64,000 nt of DNA from Polaribacter litorisediminis (GCF_019968605.1 NZ_CP082966.1:1227001-1291000); one strand, 5' to 3'; shown: positions 18,685 to 28,440, numbered from the stretch's first letter. The notes: a model not told the origin generated them from the letters alone. Numbers and translations: made by a program.

Positions 18685-18882
18685 ATGATTGACGGCAGAA
18701 AAAGAGCAAATATTAAAGTAGGAATCTTTGTGGAAATTGTTCAGAAGCCTCATCAAAGGACAGGAGAATTAACACAAGGAGTTGTATTTAAAATACTCAC
18801 AAAATCTAGCCATCATCCTCACGGTATTAAGGTTCAGCTAGAATCTGGTTTAGTAGGTAGAGTTAAAAAAATTATTGATTAA
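18685..18882 (+). CDS. ywbE: YwbE family small protein (DUF2196)
   Basis: 65 residues. The whole length matches the YwbE family: GRKRANIKVGIFVEIVQKP, then HQRTGELTQGVV, and SSHHPHGIKVQLESGLVGRV. The family is a small beta-rich fold of unknown function found in Bacillus and Bacteroidota. The gene is convergent with the lytic transglycosylase gene, with 4 bp between the stop codons, and has no shared promoter with bshA if the hairpin upstream works. Confidence 0.92.
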   Translation: MIDGRKRANIKVGIFVEIVQKPHQRTGELTQGVVFKILTKSSHHPHGIKVQLESGLVGRVKKIID

Positions 18883-18886
18883 TATT

Positions 18887-19795
18887 CTAATTTACGGGTA
18901 TTTTAATTTCGTACTCTTTTCTGCTTTTATTATTCAATTTATTTTCTCTTAACCAAGGATTATGAATTTTAAATTCTTTGTAAGTTAATCCATATCCTTT
19001 TGCAAAAGAAGTAATATTGGTAATAGCAGTATCTACTTTAATCGTTTTTGTTTTTTGTAACGTATATAAATCTTCTTTTTCAAAAACGAAACCATATTTT
19101 TTAGGATTATTCATCACTTCTTTTAAAGCCAAAATTCTAAAAACATAACGTTCCGTTTCATTCGGTAATTTTGCATCGTAATAATTTGTAACTTCTTGAG
19201 TTTCTAATCTTCGAGAAACACCATAATTACCTGCATTATAAGCTGCCGCAGCTAAAGTCCAAGATCCTAAATTATTTTTAGAATTTTTTAAATATTCAGC
19301 AGCCACTTTTGTAGATTTTTCAATATCATATCTTTCATCTACATTGCTATTAATTTCTAAACCATATTCTTTACCAGTTGCTTTCATAAAATGCCACATT
19401 CCTGCTGCACCCGCAGAAGAAGTTTCATCTATAAAAGCACTTTCTGCCAACGCTAAAAATTTAAAATCATCTGGGATACCATATTTTTCTAACAAAGGTT
19501 CTATAATCGGGAAATATTTATTTGCACGTTTTAATAGCAACAAACCATTAGATTGCCAGTACGTATTAACCAACAGTTCTCTTTCCATCCTTTCTCTAAT
19601 ATCTTGCTTTTCTATAGGCACTCTTTCACCTGCCAAATTCAAATTACTTGGCAGTTTTAGCGCTTTGATTTTATACATTTCATGAGTGCTTGTATTTGGA
19701 CTAGGCTCTATTTCAGTTTTATTTATAGCATTTATAAATAAAAGAGTTACAATAAGAATGCTTAAAAGAGATAAAACGCGGACGTACTTATTCAT
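18887..19795 (-). CDS. Lytic transglycosylase, SLT domain (MltD-like)
   Basis: Cuts the glycan strands of peptidoglycan. An N-terminal hydrophobic anchor (residues 8-25) is followed by the SLT domain with the catalytic glutamate in FLALAESAFIDE, then SSAGAAGMWHFM and the AAAAYNAGNYGVSRR motif. The end (SFAKGYGLTYKEFKIHNPWL) looks like a single LysM-type or similar glycan-binding element. At 302 residues it is shorter than E. coli MltD (about 450), which has multiple LysM repeats. Acts in the periplasm. Confidence 0.92.
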   Translation of the reverse strand: MNKYVRVLSLLSILIVTLLFINAINKTEIEPSPNTSTHEMYKIKALKLPSNLNLAGERVPIEKQDIRERMERELLVNTYWQSNGLLLLKRANKYFPIIEPLLEKYGIPDDFKFLALAESAFIDETSSAGAAGMWHFMKATGKEYGLEINSNVDERYDIEKSTKVAAEYLKNSKNNLGSWTLAAAAYNAGNYGVSRRLETQEVTNYYDAKLPNETERYVFRILALKEVMNNPKKYGFVFEKEDLYTLQKTKTIKVDTAITNITSFAKGYGLTYKEFKIHNPWLRENKLNNKSRKEYEIKIPVN

Positions 19796-19842
19796 AATAA
19801 ATTTATTTTAGAATAGTATAAAAGTAAGAAATAGAAATAGGT

Positions 19843-20502
19843 TTAGCAAGCTAAACTTTCATGAATTAGTTTAGAAATCTGTTTTGCCTTTAAAATGATC
19901 ATAGAGTGATTTCCATCTTCAATTTTAATACAATTTTTGATGTTTTTAAACGGAAAGATATTGTCTTTTGTTCCATGAATGTGAGTAATATTTGGCAATT
20001 TTTTTTCTTGTTGCCAATTGACAACGTTATAAATAGACCATTTTAAATAGCTTTTTTCTCTCACAGAAAGATATTTTTTATACATTTTTGCCTTTTTCCC
20101 CAATGATTTACCGATAAAAAATTTAGAATATTTTTCAAAATTGGTAACAATTTGAGTAGGAAATAGTTTGTAAATTTTACTTTTACTTGCTAATTTATAT
20201 CTTTTAGGAAGCTCATTTTTAGATTTTACACTAGAGATTATAATGATCTTTTGTGTTTCTATAAACTTACTCATTTCTTGTACAATAATTCCTCCAAAAG
20301 AAACTCCTATTAAAACAGGTTTTTTGTGTTTTATATCATCGGTCATTCTTTTTGCATAATTTGCAATGGTTTCATTCATCTGTAACGGAGGTTTCCAAGT
20401 TAAATAGTGCAATTCGTATAGATGAGGGTTTAACGTTAAATTGTAAAAAATTTCAGGACCAGCTGCCAAACCTGGCATAAAATACAGATGTGTTTTAGAC
20501 AT
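19843..20502 (-). CDS. Alpha/beta hydrolase fold protein
   Basis: 219 residues with the nucleophile elbow GVSFGGIIVQE (serine nucleophile), a plausible acid in THIHGTKDNIFPF and a late histidine in IEDGNHSMIILK, which completes a Ser-Asp-His triad. No signal peptide, so cytoplasmic. Substrate unknown; it resembles small lipase/esterase-like hydrolases of Flavobacteria. Located between the transglycosylase and mtaB, all on the minus strand, with 71 bp to mtaB. Confidence 0.88.
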   Translation of the reverse strand: MSKTHLYFMPGLAAGPEIFYNLTLNPHLYELHYLTWKPPLQMNETIANYAKRMTDDIKHKKPVLIGVSFGGIIVQEMSKFIETQKIIIISSVKSKNELPKRYKLASKSKIYKLFPTQIVTNFEKYSKFFIGKSLGKKAKMYKKYLSVREKSYLKWSIYNVVNWQQEKKLPNITHIHGTKDNIFPFKNIKNCIKIEDGNHSMIILKAKQISKLIHESLAC

Positions 20503-20573
20503 TTTAATTTTTTAAGTGATCATATGATTTTGTAATTTCCTATAATTTATTCAAGTAAGTTTACTATTACTTA

Positions 20574-21908
20574 TTAGATTGTAACAGCATCCTTTATAAA
20601 ATTGAAACGAACCAGACCATCATCATCAATTTTAGTCAGTGTAATTTTATGCAAAGTATTTACCAATTCTGGATGCCAAGGAGTTTTTACTTTTACATAA
20701 TTTTCTGTAAATCCATGAATATACCCTTCTTTGTTTTCATTTTCGAATAAAACGGTTAAGTTATTCCCTAGCTGGTCTTCATAAAAAGAGCGCCTTTTTT
20801 TTGCTGATAAACCGCGTAACATTTTACTGCGTTTTGCACGTACTTTTTTAGGGACAACTCCGTCTAAATTTACAGCCTCTGTATTAGGTCTTTCAGAGTA
20901 GGTAAAGACATGTAAATAGGAAATATCTAATTGGTTTAAATAGTTGTAAGTTTCTAAAAATAATGCATCCGTTTCACCCGGAAAACCAACAATTACATCC
21001 ACACCAATACACGCATTGGGCATTGTTTCCTTAATTCTTGAAACTCTATTTGTATAGGTATTCGACAAATATCTTCGTTTCATTTTCTTTAATAATTCAT
21101 CACTTCCAGATTGCAAAGGAATATGAAAATGTGGTACAAAAGTATTCGATGTAGAAACAAAATCAATCGTTTCATCCTTTAGTAGATTGGGCTCTATGGA
21201 TGAGATTCGTAAACGATGGATATTCTCAACTTTATCTAATTTTTTCACGAGGTCTAAAAACGTGTGTTCGTGTTTTTTATTGCCAAATTCTCCTTTACCA
21301 TAATCCCCAATATTTACACCGGTCAAAACAATTTCTTTAATTCCTTTGGATGCGATTTCTTTTGCATTTACAAGCACGTTTTCTAAAGTATCACTTCTAG
21401 AAATTCCACGTGCTAAAGGAATTGTACAATAGGTGCATTTATAATCGCATCCATCTTGTACTTTTAGAAAAGCACGAGTTCTATCGCCTATAGAATAAGA
21501 TCCAACATAAAAATCGGCATCAGAAATTTCACAAGAATGAATTTCTCCAAGTTCATTTTTGCTTAAATCGTTAATGTAACTCGTAACATTAAATTTTTCT
21601 GTTGCCCCTAAAACCAAATCTACACCATCAACGGAAGCCAATTCTTCTGGTTTTAATTGAGCATAACATCCAATCGCAATTAAAAAAGCATCGTCGTTTT
21701 TCTTTAAAGCATTTTTTACAATCGATTTAAAACGCTTGTCTGCATTGTCTGTAACAGAACAAGTATTAATTACATAAATGTCTGCTTTCTCTTCAAAATC
21801 CACGCGTTTAAAACCTTCATTTACAAAGTTTCTTGCTATGGTGGATGTTTCAGAAAAATTTAATTTACAACCCAAGGTGTAAAAAGCTACTTTTTTATCT
21901 GTGATCAT
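20574..21908 (-). CDS. mtaB: tRNA threonylcarbamoyladenosine methylthiotransferase MtaB
   Basis: Radical-SAM enzyme that converts t6A37 to ms2t6A in tRNAs reading ANN codons. 444 residues: N-terminal UPF0004 domain with cysteines in TLGCKLNFSE, NTCSVTDNAD and AIGCYAQL, the radical-SAM cluster motif DGCDYKCTYCTIPLARG (CxxxCxxC), and a C-terminal TRAM domain. FYTLGCKLN and VTDNADKR are typical of MtaB as opposed to MiaB or RimO. Starts at ATG 21908. Confidence 0.95.
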   Translation of the reverse strand: MITDKKVAFYTLGCKLNFSETSTIARNFVNEGFKRVDFEEKADIYVINTCSVTDNADKRFKSIVKNALKKNDDAFLIAIGCYAQLKPEELASVDGVDLVLGATEKFNVTSYINDLSKNELGEIHSCEISDADFYVGSYSIGDRTRAFLKVQDGCDYKCTYCTIPLARGISRSDTLENVLVNAKEIASKGIKEIVLTGVNIGDYGKGEFGNKKHEHTFLDLVKKLDKVENIHRLRISSIEPNLLKDETIDFVSTSNTFVPHFHIPLQSGSDELLKKMKRRYLSNTYTNRVSRIKETMPNACIGVDVIVGFPGETDALFLETYNYLNQLDISYLHVFTYSERPNTEAVNLDGVVPKKVRAKRSKMLRGLSAKKRRSFYEDQLGNNLTVLFENENKEGYIHGFTENYVKVKTPWHPELVNTLHKITLTKIDDDGLVRFNFIKDAVTI

Positions 21909-22028
21909 TCTTGTACTTTTACTCGATAATTGAGGTTTTATAATTCTATAGGCCTATTTATGCGTTAGCCCTTTCTAATAAAAGTGGCCAACTAATTAAT
22001 AGTTTGCCTGTGCAAATTTACAATAATA

Positions 22029-22529
22029 TTGATGATTTTTGAGACGGAAAGATTACTTATTAGAAAACTAAATTTAAATGATTTAGGACCTTTTCATCAA
22101 TTGGAAAGTAATCCTAAGGTTTTAAAATATGCAACAGGAGAAGTAAAAAATCTTAAAGAAAATAACATAGAACTTTTAGATTTAATTGCTAGATATGATA
22201 AACATTTGAATGACTTTTGGATTTACGCAATTGAAAGAAAATTAGACAATAAATTTATAGGTACTCTAGCTTTGGTAAAAGATAATATTAATGATGAAAT
22301 TGGGTATCGTTTTTTAGAAAAATACTGGGGTAATGGTTATGGTTTTGAAGTTTGTAAAGCAACAATTATATATTGCAAACAAAGAGGAATTAAAAAATTA
22401 GTAGGCTACGTGGTTGATGAAAATATAGCATCAGTAAAAATTTTAAAAAAGTTAAATTTTAAAATTGTTACGTATTTTTTAAGTGATGACATAAAACTAC
22501 CCGAAACTAAATACGAATTAGAATTATGA
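22029..22529 (+). CDS. GNAT family N-acetyltransferase
   Basis: 166 residues of the RimJ/RimL-like type: FETERLLIRKLNLND at the start, GTLALVKDN, then GYRFLEKYWGNGYGFEV, which is the acetyl-CoA binding loop, and the terminal NIASVKILKKLNFK. Substrate (protein N-terminus, antibiotic or small amine) is unknown. The stop overlaps the start of the next gene by 4 bp (ATGA), so both are translated together. Confidence 0.9.
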   Translation: MMIFETERLLIRKLNLNDLGPFHQLESNPKVLKYATGEVKNLKENNIELLDLIARYDKHLNDFWIYAIERKLDNKFIGTLALVKDNINDEIGYRFLEKYWGNGYGFEVCKATIIYCKQRGIKKLVGYVVDENIASVKILKKLNFKIVTYFLSDDIKLPETKYELEL

Positions 22530-22852
22530 TTGTAACGAATTTAAAACCTCCATATTTTGCGGTAATTTTTTCAACAATAGTAGAAGATAGTCTGGAAGGT
22601 TATTTAGAAACTGCTGACAGAATGGAAGAATTAGCCAAACAACAAAATGGCTTTTTAGGAATGGAGTCTGCAAGAACGGAAATAGGAATTACAGTATCTT
22701 ATTGGCAAACTGAAGAAGATATTATTGCATGGAAAAATAATATAGAGCATACAGAAGCTAGAATTTTAGGGAGAGAAAAATGGTATAAACAATACCAATT
22801 AAGAATCTGTAAAGTAGAACGAGAATATGGATTTAAAAAATTTTCTCTTTAA
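22526..22852 (+). CDS. Antibiotic biosynthesis monooxygenase (ABM) domain protein
   Basis: 108 residues of the small ferredoxin-like ABM/DUF3291-type fold: PYFAVIFSTIVEDSLEGY, QNGFLGMESARTE and ITVSYWQTEEDIIAWKN, the last being typical of heme-degrading or quinol-type ABM proteins. The name reflects the domain, not a proven antibiotic role. It is translationally coupled to the GNAT gene and its 3' end overlaps the end of the convergent flavoprotein gene by 20 bp. Confidence 0.9.
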   Translation: MIVTNLKPPYFAVIFSTIVEDSLEGYLETADRMEELAKQQNGFLGMESARTEIGITVSYWQTEEDIIAWKNNIEHTEARILGREKWYKQYQLRICKVEREYGFKKFSL

Positions 22853-23978
22853 CTTTATTCTTTAGTTTTTCCGAAACATTGGTTGGAAAAGGTCTATCGC
22901 CATGCAAAACATCGACCATAATTGTATTAAAATGTTGTCCATATTTGTTTAATATAAAATTTCTAACAGGATTTTTGTGATAGAAAAATTTAGATAAAAT
23001 TTGTCCAGATTTTAATTCAGGCAATAGCTTGATATTCAGTTTTTCTAGATATATTTTTTCAGCCAATGCTTGGTCTAAATTACTTTCAATAATTGCTTCC
23101 GCCACGTATTTTCCGCTTAAAATAGCATTAGAAATTCCTTCAGCAGTAATAGGCTCTGCAAACCCTGCTGCATCACCAATTAGGAAGACATTATTTTTTA
23201 CAAATCCGTCTGTTCTTGGTGCAATCGGAATTTGAAAACCATGCGCATCTTCTTTTATGATTTCTTTAATTCCTAAAGTATGTATATATTTTCTGTAGTA
23301 TTCTTTTAAATTTATTTTCCCTTTTTTTGTTGTTAAAACCCCTAGTGATAAATGGTTTTTCTTTGGAAAACTCCATGCATATCCGTACGGAACAGCATCA
23401 ATATCAAAACGAACACTTTTAGAGAGGCGTTCAAAATCTTCTGCAGATACCTCTACTTCATATTCTAAAGCAGGAATTAGTTTTCTAGTGTCTTCTTTCC
23501 AACCAGCCATTTTTGCAGTCGGACTTAAAACACCATCCGCAGCAATTACAAAATTTGCAGAAATTTCTCCTTGTTCCGTTTTTAGAATCGACCTTTTATC
23601 TCTGTAATCAATCGCTAGTAATTTATGGTTTTCTAATAAAGTAACACCAAATTCTTTTGCTTTTTTCGTAATTAAATGATCAAAAGAATCTCTCATAATC
23701 ATTGTAATTATTGGAGTTTCCTTGTACGATTTATAACAAATTTCTAAATTATTATTAAAATAACTATCTACTGAAAAAAATTCGCGTTCAATAACTTCAG
23801 AAATATCAAAAGGCATCTCTTTTTTACCTCTATTGACAAAGCCACCACCACATGTTTTATATCTTGGTAGGGTTTCTTTTTCAATAATTACAGTAGAAAT
23901 TCCTTGTTTGCCTAGATAAAATGCTGTGGATGCTCCAGAAGGACCACTACCGATAATTGCGACATCAAAATGTTTCAT
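22833..23978 (-). CDS. Geranylgeranyl reductase family flavoprotein
   Basis: FAD-dependent oxidoreductase, 381 residues. FAD-binding GxGxxG in DVAIIGSGPSGASTA, the family signature KTCGGGFVNRG, and the second FAD motif FLIGDAAGFAEPITAEGIS. Families of this type reduce isoprenoid double bonds (for example in menaquinone or lipid chains); the substrate here is unknown. The 3' end overlaps the ABM gene on the other strand by 20 bp. Confidence 0.9.
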   Translation of the reverse strand: MKHFDVAIIGSGPSGASTAFYLGKQGISTVIIEKETLPRYKTCGGGFVNRGKKEMPFDISEVIEREFFSVDSYFNNNLEICYKSYKETPIITMIMRDSFDHLITKKAKEFGVTLLENHKLLAIDYRDKRSILKTEQGEISANFVIAADGVLSPTAKMAGWKEDTRKLIPALEYEVEVSAEDFERLSKSVRFDIDAVPYGYAWSFPKKNHLSLGVLTTKKGKINLKEYYRKYIHTLGIKEIIKEDAHGFQIPIAPRTDGFVKNNVFLIGDAAGFAEPITAEGISNAILSGKYVAEAIIESNLDQALAEKIYLEKLNIKLLPELKSGQILSKFFYHKNPVRNFILNKYGQHFNTIMVDVLHGDRPFPTNVSEKLKNKVKEKIF

Positions 23979-24015
23979 GAAATTTATAGCTTTTATAGTA
24001 CGAATATATAGAATC

Positions 24016-25026
24016 TTACCAATTTATTTTGGCTAGAATAGGGAAGTGGTCTGAATTATTCTCAGAAAAAGAATGAAACTTATTTACAATGGCTGTGCTA
24101 TCGGTTAAAATAAAATCAATGCGCATAGGAAACCAGTAATTATAGGTCTTTCCGAAACCATCACCAGCTTCTATAAAAGTATCTTTTTTATTTTTTGAAA
24201 TCTGATTATACACCCAAGAATACGAAGTGTTATTAAAATCGCCAGCAACTATTTTTTTTCCTTTCCATTTTTTTTCATGTTCTAAAAATACTTTAGTCTG
24301 AGCCGCTTGTTTTTTAAAACCTTCCTCTAATCTGGCAATTAATTTTTGTGAATTTTCTTCTCCGAAATTTTCTTTGTCAGTTCTTAATTCTAGCGATTGT
24401 AAATGTAAATTATAGACTCTTACCGTATCTTTTTTTCTTTTAATATCAACAAAAATAATATTGTTAGAGGTGTTCTTTAAATTTAAAGATCCTTTATTTA
24501 TAATTGGAAATTTAGAGTATATCGCCAAGCCGATTTTAGCTTTATTATTTTTTGTTTTTACGTATTTATATGGATAAGAAAATTGTTGTTTTTCTAAAAT
24601 ATAGTACTCTTGAAATAGTAAAACATCTGGTGATTTTTCCATGACAAATTCATTAATTTTTTGAGGTATATTTTCTTCATTAATCCATTTCCAATGGTTA
24701 AACATTCTTACATTATAACTCATCACTTTTAAATCATCATTTAAAGAAGAGCCATTACTTGTTAGTTTGTATAAAGGTGGGGTAAAATACCAACCTATAC
24801 ATAGAATTAAAGTAGATACAATGAGCTGTTTCTTTAGTTTTAGCAGCCAAAACAAAGCAAAAGCAACATTAATAAAGATTAAAATAGGCACTAATAAACT
24901 TAAAATAGCAAAAACAGCAATGCTATTTGGCGATATATACGGAAGTAAATAAGACAACAATAAGAGTGTTGCCAACAAAGAGTTGATTATAAAAATGATT
25001 TTATCGATAAATGATAACTTTTTCAC
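24016..25026 (-). CDS. Endonuclease/exonuclease/phosphatase (EEP) family membrane protein
   Basis: 336 residues. About 95 N-terminal residues hold three hydrophobic segments, followed by an EEP domain with LKVMSYNVRMF, LLFQEYY (metal-binding glutamate), NLHLQSLE, AGDFNNT and NSDHFPI (catalytic Asp-His). The catalytic domain would face the periplasm if the three segments span the membrane. Common in Bacteroidota beside rhomboid genes; substrate unknown (phosphodiester or lipid). First in minus-strand order after the rhomboids, 20 bp from the preceding stop. Confidence 0.88.
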   Translation of the reverse strand: MKKLSFIDKIIFIINSLLATLLLLSYLLPYISPNSIAVFAILSLLVPILIFINVAFALFWLLKLKKQLIVSTLILCIGWYFTPPLYKLTSNGSSLNDDLKVMSYNVRMFNHWKWINEENIPQKINEFVMEKSPDVLLFQEYYILEKQQFSYPYKYVKTKNNKAKIGLAIYSKFPIINKGSLNLKNTSNNIIFVDIKRKKDTVRVYNLHLQSLELRTDKENFGEENSQKLIARLEEGFKKQAAQTKVFLEHEKKWKGKKIVAGDFNNTSYSWVYNQISKNKKDTFIEAGDGFGKTYNYWFPMRIDFILTDSTAIVNKFHSFSENNSDHFPILAKINW

Positions 25027-25046
25027 GTTGGTGAGTTAAAATAATA

Positions 25047-25901
25047 TTATTTTTTTCCTTGTTTAAATAAAAATTCTTTTTCTGATTTCGTTAAAGTATC
25101 ATAACCCGATTTGCTGATTTTATCTAAAATTGCATCAATTTGCTTTTGATTTAAATTGACATTTGAACGCTCATTTTTCTTTTCTTTTGATTTATAAACT
25201 GTTTTTAAAGGTTTCTCTTTCTTTTTAAAGAGATTCCCTAAATTATCAAACAAAGAAATTTCTTTATTACTTGCTTTGGTTACATATAAAAAACCAAATA
25301 AAGCGCCTCCTAAATGCGCAAAATTTCCACCAGCGTTTGTACCGATTAAACCCAAAACATCTAAACCAACCCAAATTGCTGCTAAATACCACAATTTAAC
25401 ATAGCCAATAAACCGTATTTTTAACTCATAATTTGGCATGTAGGTTGCTATACCCACAAAAATTGCAGACACCCCAGCAGATGCACCTACTAAGTAGGTA
25501 GCTTTTCCTTCAAATAAAGGAAAGTAATTCTGGCTTAATAAATATAAAATACCACCAAAAAAAGTGCCTAATACATAAAATGTTAACAATTGTTTTTCTG
25601 AAAAATATTGAAGAAATAAATTTCCTACAAAATATAAACCAATTAAATTAAATAAAATATGCAAAAATCCTCCATGTAAAAATCCATAAGAAATAATAGA
25701 CCAAGGCTTTATAAACATGGAATCAAAACGGTCATCTAAAGCAAACCACTCAACGATAAAATTGGCATTGCCATTGTATAATTTTGAAAATACGGTTATT
25801 AAAAGCGTAAAAACAAATACCCCAATATTGATGAGTATCAATTTCTCAATAATATTTCCGGTACTATATCTTCTTTTAATTTCTTCTATAATATTCATCA
25901 A
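25047..25901 (-). CDS. Rhomboid family serine protease with C-terminal cytoplasmic tail
   Basis: 284 residues. Multiple membrane segments with the catalytic serine in LVGASAGVSAIF (about residue 140) and the catalytic histidine in NFAHLGGALFG (about residue 196). The last 65 residues are a charged tail with a helical element QKQIDAILDKISKSGYDTLT, a domain often attached to Bacteroidota rhomboids. The start overlaps the stop of the upstream rhomboid gene by 4 bp. Confidence 0.92.
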   Translation of the reverse strand: MMNIIEEIKRRYSTGNIIEKLILINIGVFVFTLLITVFSKLYNGNANFIVEWFALDDRFDSMFIKPWSIISYGFLHGGFLHILFNLIGLYFVGNLFLQYFSEKQLLTFYVLGTFFGGILYLLSQNYFPLFEGKATYLVGASAGVSAIFVGIATYMPNYELKIRFIGYVKLWYLAAIWVGLDVLGLIGTNAGGNFAHLGGALFGFLYVTKASNKEISLFDNLGNLFKKKEKPLKTVYKSKEKKNERSNVNLNQKQIDAILDKISKSGYDTLTKSEKEFLFKQGKK

Positions 25902-26623
25902 TTGAATTTAAAATGATTTTGTTTCCAATAATATGCAATGATAAAACCAATCAAAGCACCACCTATATGTGCAAAGTGAGCAATATTTCCAACAGAGTAT
26001 TTTGTCATCCCAAAAAATAAATCACCCAAAATCATTACCGGAATAAAGTATTTTGCTGCAATGGGAACAGGAAAAAATATCAATGCTAATTTTGCATCTT
26101 TAAAATACAATCCAAAAGCAACCAAAATTCCATAAACGGCTCCAGAGGCGCCAACTGCCGGAGTGTGATATAGGCTGTAAAACTTTATCATTTTTTCATT
26201 AGACAGCATTATTCTTGCATCATTATAACTCCCAATATCTAAAATATTTTGAATTTCTTTACCGGAAAGACCAAAGTTTATTAGTTGTTCATAAATATGG
26301 TTAAATTGGTAGTAATTAACCAAGGTGTAGATAATTCCTGCACCAAGTCCTGCTGAGAAATAGAAAAATACAAACTTTTTCTTTCCCCACATTTGTTCTA
26401 AAGGTGTTCCGAATGCCCATAAACCATACATATTAAATAAAATATGCGGAAAACTTCCATGCATAAACATGTGCGTTACATATTGCCAAATGCCGAAATT
26501 TTCATTTTTCGGAAAATGCAACGCCAGCATATTCGTAAAATCTAATTTTAGTAATTGCGGCGCAATAAATAAAATTACATTGATTATGATGATGTGTTTT
26601 ATGGCGTCTGTAAGTTTATTCAT
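25898..26623 (-). CDS. Rhomboid family serine protease
   Basis: 241 residues of six membrane segments and little else. Catalytic serine in VGASGAVYGILVAFG and histidine in IAHFAHIGGALIG; the loop-1 region has PHILFNMYGLWAFG. It is the upstream member of an overlapping rhomboid pair, 2 bp after the mutL stop. Substrates unknown. Confidence 0.93.
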   Translation of the reverse strand: MNKLTDAIKHIIIINVILFIAPQLLKLDFTNMLALHFPKNENFGIWQYVTHMFMHGSFPHILFNMYGLWAFGTPLEQMWGKKKFVFFYFSAGLGAGIIYTLVNYYQFNHIYEQLINFGLSGKEIQNILDIGSYNDARIMLSNEKMIKFYSLYHTPAVGASGAVYGILVAFGLYFKDAKLALIFFPVPIAAKYFIPVMILGDLFFGMTKYSVGNIAHFAHIGGALIGFIIAYYWKQNHFKFN

Positions 26624-26625
26624 AG

Positions 26626-28440
26626 TTAGCTCTTAAATAAATGATCAATTTCATTTAATGTTAAAGTTTTAAATGTTGCTTTTCCAAAAGGAGAAACAGA
26701 AGGATCTTTGCAAGAAAATAAATCATGCACCAAACCTTCTTGCTCTTTTACAGAAAGCTGTGTTCCTGTTTTTATCGATAATGTTTTTGCAAACGATTTT
26801 GCCATCACATCAAAATGACTAAAACTAGCATCGGGTACTTCAAAGTTTATGTCGTTTAAAAGTTCTTCTAAGATAATAGTAATTTTGCTTTCTATCACAG
26901 AAACAGGTATTCCTTTTATGGTAACACTATCTTTAGTGAATTCATCAAAAGAAAAACCTGCGTTCTCTAATTCTGATTTCATGGTGTAAATCATTTCTAT
27001 TTCTTGCGATGAAAAAGATATTTTTACAGGAAATAATAATTGCTGACTATTTGCCTCTTTTACGGTAATACTTTCTAAAAATTCTTCATATAAAATGCGC
27101 TGATGCGCTAAAGTTTGATTAATTAAAACCACACCAGACTTTATAGAACTCATTAAGTATTTACGCTGAATTTGAAAGGTTTTCTGTGTTTTTATTTCCT
27201 GTTGATGCTCAAATAATTCTTCTTGTTTTTCTTCATCAGAAATAGCAACCGAAGTATACAGAGATTCCCAACTTTGCGTGTTTTGTTCTTTTCTGTAAGG
27301 ATATGAAATTTCTTTTTGTGTAGTTTCTTTAAACGGATTAAAATCAGGATCTACATGAATTTTCGGAGTAGAAGTTGTGCTTGCATTTTTATTAGAATGA
27401 TAGGAAGTATCTAAACTAGCATCTCTGTTAAAATCTAAAACAGGCGCTACATTATATTGCCCTAAACTATGTTTAACAGTAGCTCGTAACATAGCATATA
27501 ATGCTTTTTCATTATCAAACTTAATTTCTGTTTTTGTAGGATGAATATTGATGTCAATAGAATTTGTGGGTACTTGTAAATATAAAAAATAGGAGGGATG
27601 CGAACCTTGTTCTAACAAACCATCAAAAGCATTAACCACAGCATGATTTAAATAAGAGCTTTTTATAAAACGATCGTTTACAAAAAAGAATTGTTCGCCA
27701 CGTTTTCTTTTTGAAAATTCGGGCTTGGCAATAAAACCATTAATGGTAACAATGTCTGTTTGTTCATTTATGGGTACAAGTTTTTCGTTCATTTTAATCC
27801 CAAAAATAGCGACAATTCGTTTTCTTAAGTTGCTACCTTTTAGATGATATACTTCGTTATTATTATGGTGCAATAAAAATGAAATTGTTGGATGTGCTAA
27901 GGCAACTCGCTGAAATTCATCAATAATATGTCTAGTTTCAACAGTATCTGATTTTAAAAAATTTCTTCTGGCCGGAATGTTGTAAAATAAGTTTTTTACA
28001 GCCATGCTTGTGCCTTTTGAGGTACTGATAAAGTCTTGAGCAACTATTTTGCTTCCTTCTATTTTAAGACAAGTTCCTAATTCCTCATTTTCTTGTTTCG
28101 TTTTTAGCTCTACATGAGAAATTGCCGCAATCGATGCTAAAGCTTCGCCTCTAAAACCTTTTGTACATAAATTAAATAAATCTTCTGCTTTCTGAATTTT
28201 TGAAGTGGCATGTCTTTCAAAGCTCATTCTAGCATCGGTTGCGCTCATACCTTTGCCGTCATCTATTACTTGGATTAAGGTTTTGCCAGCATCTTTTAAA
28301 AGTAACTTAATATTTGTTGCACCTGCATCTATTGCGTTCTCTAATAATTCTTTAACTACAGAAGCTGGTCTTTGCACCACTTCTCCTGCAGCAATTTGAT
28401 TGGCTACATGATCTGGTAAAAGTTGTATAATGTCTGACAT
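26626..28440 (-). CDS. mutL: DNA mismatch repair protein MutL
   Basis: 604 residues. N-terminal GHKL ATPase with LPDHVANQIAAGEVVQRPAS, ENAIDAGAT, DDGKGM and TKGFRGEALASIAA; C-terminal dimerisation domain. The endonuclease motif DQHAxxE seen in MutL proteins of many bacteria reads INQTLAHQR here (near residue 440), so this MutL looks non-nucleolytic, as in E. coli-like cases, leaving strand nicking to another protein. The start ATG at 28440 overlaps the last base of the small membrane-protein gene upstream. Confidence 0.96.
   Translation of the reverse strand: MSDIIQLLPDHVANQIAAGEVVQRPASVVKELLENAIDAGATNIKLLLKDAGKTLIQVIDDGKGMSATDARMSFERHATSKIQKAEDLFNLCTKGFRGEALASIAAISHVELKTKQENEELGTCLKIEGSKIVAQDFISTSKGTSMAVKNLFYNIPARRNFLKSDTVETRHIIDEFQRVALAHPTISFLLHHNNNEVYHLKGSNLRKRIVAIFGIKMNEKLVPINEQTDIVTINGFIAKPEFSKRKRGEQFFFVNDRFIKSSYLNHAVVNAFDGLLEQGSHPSYFLYLQVPTNSIDINIHPTKTEIKFDNEKALYAMLRATVKHSLGQYNVAPVLDFNRDASLDTSYHSNKNASTTSTPKIHVDPDFNPFKETTQKEISYPYRKEQNTQSWESLYTSVAISDEEKQEELFEHQQEIKTQKTFQIQRKYLMSSIKSGVVLINQTLAHQRILYEEFLESITVKEANSQQLLFPVKISFSSQEIEMIYTMKSELENAGFSFDEFTKDSVTIKGIPVSVIESKITIILEELLNDINFEVPDASFSHFDVMAKSFAKTLSIKTGTQLSVKEQEGLVHDLFSCKDPSVSPFGKATFKTLTLNEIDHLFKS

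Noticed and set aside
19344..19685. 113-codon open frame on the plus strand
   Set aside because: Antisense to the lytic transglycosylase gene; the minus-strand reading contains the SLT catalytic motifs.
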